From NCBI GenBank assembly GCA_018657165.1, contig JABHXS010000100.1, forward strand, positions 1 to 8,210: a stretch of 8,210 bases of DNA. Direction: 5' to 3'. This document shows, piece after piece, positions 6,644 through 8,210 of this stretch. The stretch is from Nitrosomonadales bacterium. Its GTDB lineage: Bacteria; Pseudomonadota; Gammaproteobacteria; Burkholderiales; Methylophilaceae. The first letter of the stretch is position 1. Each line of letters opens with the position of its first letter. The notes below the pieces were generated by a model, which saw only the letters and a list, made by a program, of their open reading frames with translations, did no database searches and was not told where the DNA came from. The position numbers and the translations under genes were made by a program.

Positions 6644-6657
6644 TCTAATAGATTAGA
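6644..6657. repeat. Inverted repeat overlapping the pstS -10 region
   Basis: TCTAAT (6644-6649) and ATTAGA (6652-6657) are perfect 6-bp inverted arms with a 2-bp centre, and a second palindrome TAGATATCTA (6638-6647) overlaps the left arm. Together they cover the proposed -10 and start site. This may be an operator or chance in AT-rich DNA. Confidence 0.35.
6650..6655 (-). promoter_or_regulatory. Candidate -10 element of the PhoB-dependent pstS promoter
   Basis: TAATCT on the minus strand begins 10 bp downstream of the Pho box, the distance at which PhoB-activated promoters place their -10 while the Pho box replaces the -35. A start site near 6643 would give a leader of about 55 bases. The hexamer is only a partial match to TATAAT, and other AT-rich hexamers lie close by. 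Confidence 0.45.
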
Positions 6658-6665
6658 CTAATTAA

Positions 6666-6683
6666 ATGACACTTTTATGACAA
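6666..6683 (-). promoter_or_regulatory. Pho box (PhoB binding site) for pstSCAB
   Basis: The minus strand reads TTGTCATAAAAGTGTCAT, two direct TGTCA repeats 11 bp apart. It matches the E. coli Pho box (CTGTCATAWAWCTGTCAY) at 16 of 18 positions, including both TGTCA cores. It faces pstS and sits about 31 bp upstream of the predicted start site, the normal activating position. This predicts induction by phosphate limitation through PhoR-PhoB encoded elsewhere. It also lies just upstream of the divergent prfB promoter. Confidence 0.88.
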
Positions 6684-6705
6684 ATTTACTTTTGATAAAA
6701 AGGGT

Positions 6706-6711
6706 TATAAT
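6706..6711 (+). promoter_or_regulatory. Candidate prfB promoter -10 element
   Basis: A perfect TATAAT lies 41 bp before the prfB ATG. The best -35 is poor: TTTACT at 6685-6690 with only a 15-bp spacer. No extended -10 TGn is present. The pst Pho box ends at 6683, next to this weak -35. Confidence 0.5.
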
Positions 6712-6752
6712 GCTCATCATATAGCAGAAATAGAAAGGCAATCATAAAAAGA

Positions 6753-7857
6753 ATGGAACAAGACGAATTACAAATCCTAACCCAGCAAATTCAAGCCATA
6801 AATATAAAATTTAAAACATTACGGGGGTATCTTTGACTTAGAAGCAAAGTCAAAAAGAATTGCTGAGCTTGAGGGGCTTCAACAAGATCCAAATACTTGG
6901 TCAGATCGTGCATTAAATGAAAAAATTGGTAAAGAAAAGCGTGGTCTTGAGAATATAGTCAATCAGGCTGAAGAGCTCACCCATCAGATAAAAGATAATC
7001 AAGAATTATTTGATTTAGCTAAGGAAGAGGGTGATAAAGAAACACTTAAAACTATTCAGACAGATACAGAAAAAATTTCAAAACTTGTTGATGATGTTGA
7101 ATTTAAACGAATGTTTTCAAATCCAATGGATCCAAACAATTGCTTCATTGATTTCCAGTCAGGAAGTGGCGGCACTGAGGCGCAGGACTGGGCAAACATG
7201 CTTCTTAGAATGTATGTCAGGTATGCAGAGCAGAAATCATTTAAGGTTGAAGTTCTAGAGTTATCGGATGGCGAAGTGGCAGGGATTAAGGGTGCATCTA
7301 TTAAAATTTCAGGTGATTTTGCTTACGGGTATTTTAGGACAGAATCTGGGATCCACCGTTTGGTTAGGAAGTCTCCATTTGATTCGGGAAGCCGAAGACA
7401 CACTTCATTTGCCGGAGTTAATGTTTACCCTGAAATAGATGATTCAATTGACATCGAAATTAATCCTGCTGACCTACGCATAGACACTTATCGTGCCTCT
7501 GGTGCTGGGGGCCAACATATTAATAAAACAGATTCTGCTGTTAGAATTACACATGTTCCGTCTAACACTGTTGTACAGTGTCAAAATGATCGATCGCAAC
7601 ATAGGAATAAGGCCGAAGCAATGAACATGCTAAAAGCCCAGCTTTATGCGATTGAATTGAACAAAAGAAATGAAGAGAAGCAGGCTGTGGAAGATGCTAA
7701 AAGTGATATTGGGTGGGGGCATCAGATACGAAGTTATGTGTTAGATCAGTCTAGAATAAAAGATTTAAGAACGGGTATAGAAGTTGGAAATACGCAGGGG
7801 GTGCTAGACGGTGACCTAGATCCCTTTATTAGTGAAAGTTTAAAGCAAGGGGTATAA
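6753..7857 (+). CDS. prfB: Peptide chain release factor 2 (RF2), expressed by +1 programmed frameshift
   Basis: Class I release factor that recognises UGA and UAA stop codons and triggers peptide release on the ribosome. The gene is read as 6753-6833 (27 codons) joined to 6835-7857 by skipping T6834, giving 367 residues, close to the 365 of E. coli. The first ORF ends at an in-frame TGA (6834-6836) in the classical CTT-TGA-C context. Landmarks in the joined protein: a helical domain 1 (about 1-115), the SGSGGTEAQDW segment (136-146), the stop-codon-reading SPF tripeptide (207-209), and the peptidyl-transfer GGQ (252-254) within ASGAGGQHINKT. Ala248, just before GGQ, is the common form rather than the Thr of E. 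coli K-12. ATG 6753 is the only start between the upstream stop and the shift site; no good Shine-Dalgarno precedes it (AAAGG is 14 bases away). lysS follows after 1 bp, a conserved pairing. Confidence 0.96.
6822..6837 (+). promoter_or_regulatory. RF2 programmed +1 frameshift site
   Basis: The bases CGGGGGTATCTTTGAC contain an internal Shine-Dalgarno-like G-run (6823-6827), a 3-base spacer TAT, the slippery CTT (6831-6833), the stop TGA (6834-6836) and the favourable following C. When RF2 is scarce, termination at this UGA is slow and the ribosome slips from CUU to UUU, continuing at GAC (6835). E. coli has AGGGGG; here the first base is C, leaving five Gs to pair with the anti-Shine-Dalgarno. 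Confidence 0.95.
7847..7852 (+). promoter_or_regulatory. Ribosome binding site of lysS
   Basis: AAGGGG lies 6 bases before the TTG at 7859, within the last codons of prfB. It decides the lysS start, since the next in-frame ATG is about 70 codons in, inside the conserved GRMM motif. Confidence 0.75.
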
Positions 7858-7858
7858 G

Positions 7859-8210
7859 TTGAGCAAAGATTTTAATCAAAATGATGAACCTGTAGTTGAT
7901 GAAAACTCAATAATTTCTGAGAGAAGAAATAAGCTTAAAGAATTGAGAGAATTAGGTGTAGCTTTCCCAAATCAGTTCAAACCTAAAAATTTATCATCTG
8001 AATTACACCAAAATTATGATGGTGATGACAAAGAAACGCTTGAGAGTAAAGGGGTTGAGGTATCAGTTTCTGGCAGGATGATGTTAAAGCGAGTGATGGG
8101 CAAGGCGAGTTTTGCAACCATTCAAGACAATAAAGGAAGAATACAACTTTATGTAGCGAGAGATTTAGTCAACTCGGATGCTAATCCAGAACTTTATTCT
8201 CAATTTAAGA
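7859..8210 (+). CDS. lysS: Lysyl-tRNA synthetase, class II, N-terminal part (3' end outside window)
   Basis: Class II lysyl-tRNA synthetase, which charges tRNA-Lys in the cytoplasm. The frame is open to the window edge; 117 codons are visible. The start is TTG, 1 bp after the prfB stop. The variable acidic N-terminus is followed by SERRNKLKELRELGVAFPN, the family helix and turn before the anticodon-binding domain. Next comes the OB-fold beginning with VSVSGRMMLKRVMGKASFA and GRIQLYVARD, which matches E. coli LysS almost residue for residue. The catalytic class II motifs lie beyond the window. It is co-transcribed, and probably translationally coupled, with prfB, as in many Proteobacteria. Confidence 0.95.
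   Translation, partial: MSKDFNQNDEPVVDENSIISERRNKLKELRELGVAFPNQFKPKNLSSELHQNYDGDDKETLESKGVEVSVSGRMMLKRVMGKASFATIQDNKGRIQLYVARDLVNSDANPELYSQFK

Noticed and set aside
6834..6836. TGA in prfB as a sign of a pseudogene
   Set aside because: The stop sits in the classical CTT-TGA-C frameshift context with an upstream G-run, and the rest of RF2 is intact.
7031..7258. Plus-strand ORF of 75 codons overlapping prfB in another frame
   Set aside because: Out-of-frame reading of conserved RF2 sequence.
1..8210. Search for CRISPR arrays, tRNA/rRNA genes, insertion sequences, attachment sites or an undescribed accessory system
   Set aside because: No spaced repeats, cloverleaf-like sequences, transposase or integrase motifs are visible, and nearly all sequence is explained by recognised core genes and short control regions.

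Overview
This window is an ordinary stretch of core chromosome from an AT-rich, probably genome-streamlined proteobacterium. The order ftsH-folP-glmM, a PhoB-type pst operon, and a prfB-lysS pair with the classical RF2 frameshift all point to Proteobacteria. The protein flavour, low GC and very tight packing would fit a betaproteobacterial methylotroph of the Methylophilales (OM43/Methylopumilus type). That placement is an inference from memory of gene order, not a computed one. I see no mobile element, CRISPR array, tRNA, rRNA, toxin-antitoxin or defence gene, and no previously undescribed system.

Layout. Positions 1-2764 (+): the 3' end of ftsH (membrane AAA+ zinc protease), a strong intrinsic-terminator-like hairpin, then folP (dihydropteroate synthase), whose ATG directly follows the hairpin's T-run, then glmM (phosphoglucosamine mutase) from a GTG start. 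Positions 2768-6588 (-): a high-affinity phosphate ABC transporter in the order pstS-pstC-pstA-pstB, read right to left. It converges on glmM with only 3 bp between the stop codons. A second hairpin-plus-T-run sits between pstS and pstC and probably lets the periplasmic binding protein be made in excess over the membrane complex. No phoU, phoB or phoR is present. Positions 6589-6752: a divergent intergenic region carrying an excellent Pho box upstream of pstS and a consensus -10 hexamer facing prfB. Positions 6753-8210 (+): prfB, encoding RF2 through a +1 programmed frameshift at CTT-TGA-C, followed 1 bp later by lysS (TTG start), which runs off the right edge.

How the genes work together. 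PstS captures periplasmic phosphate, PstC and PstA form the channel and PstB powers it; the Pho box ties this to phosphate starvation. FolP (folate), GlmM (UDP-GlcNAc precursor) and FtsH (membrane quality control) are housekeeping. RF2 controls its own level through the in-frame UGA, and LysS charges tRNA-Lys. The points worth a second look are mainly regulatory: the two hairpins, the shared pst/prfB control region, the missing phoU, and two single-residue departures from family motifs in FolP and GlmM.
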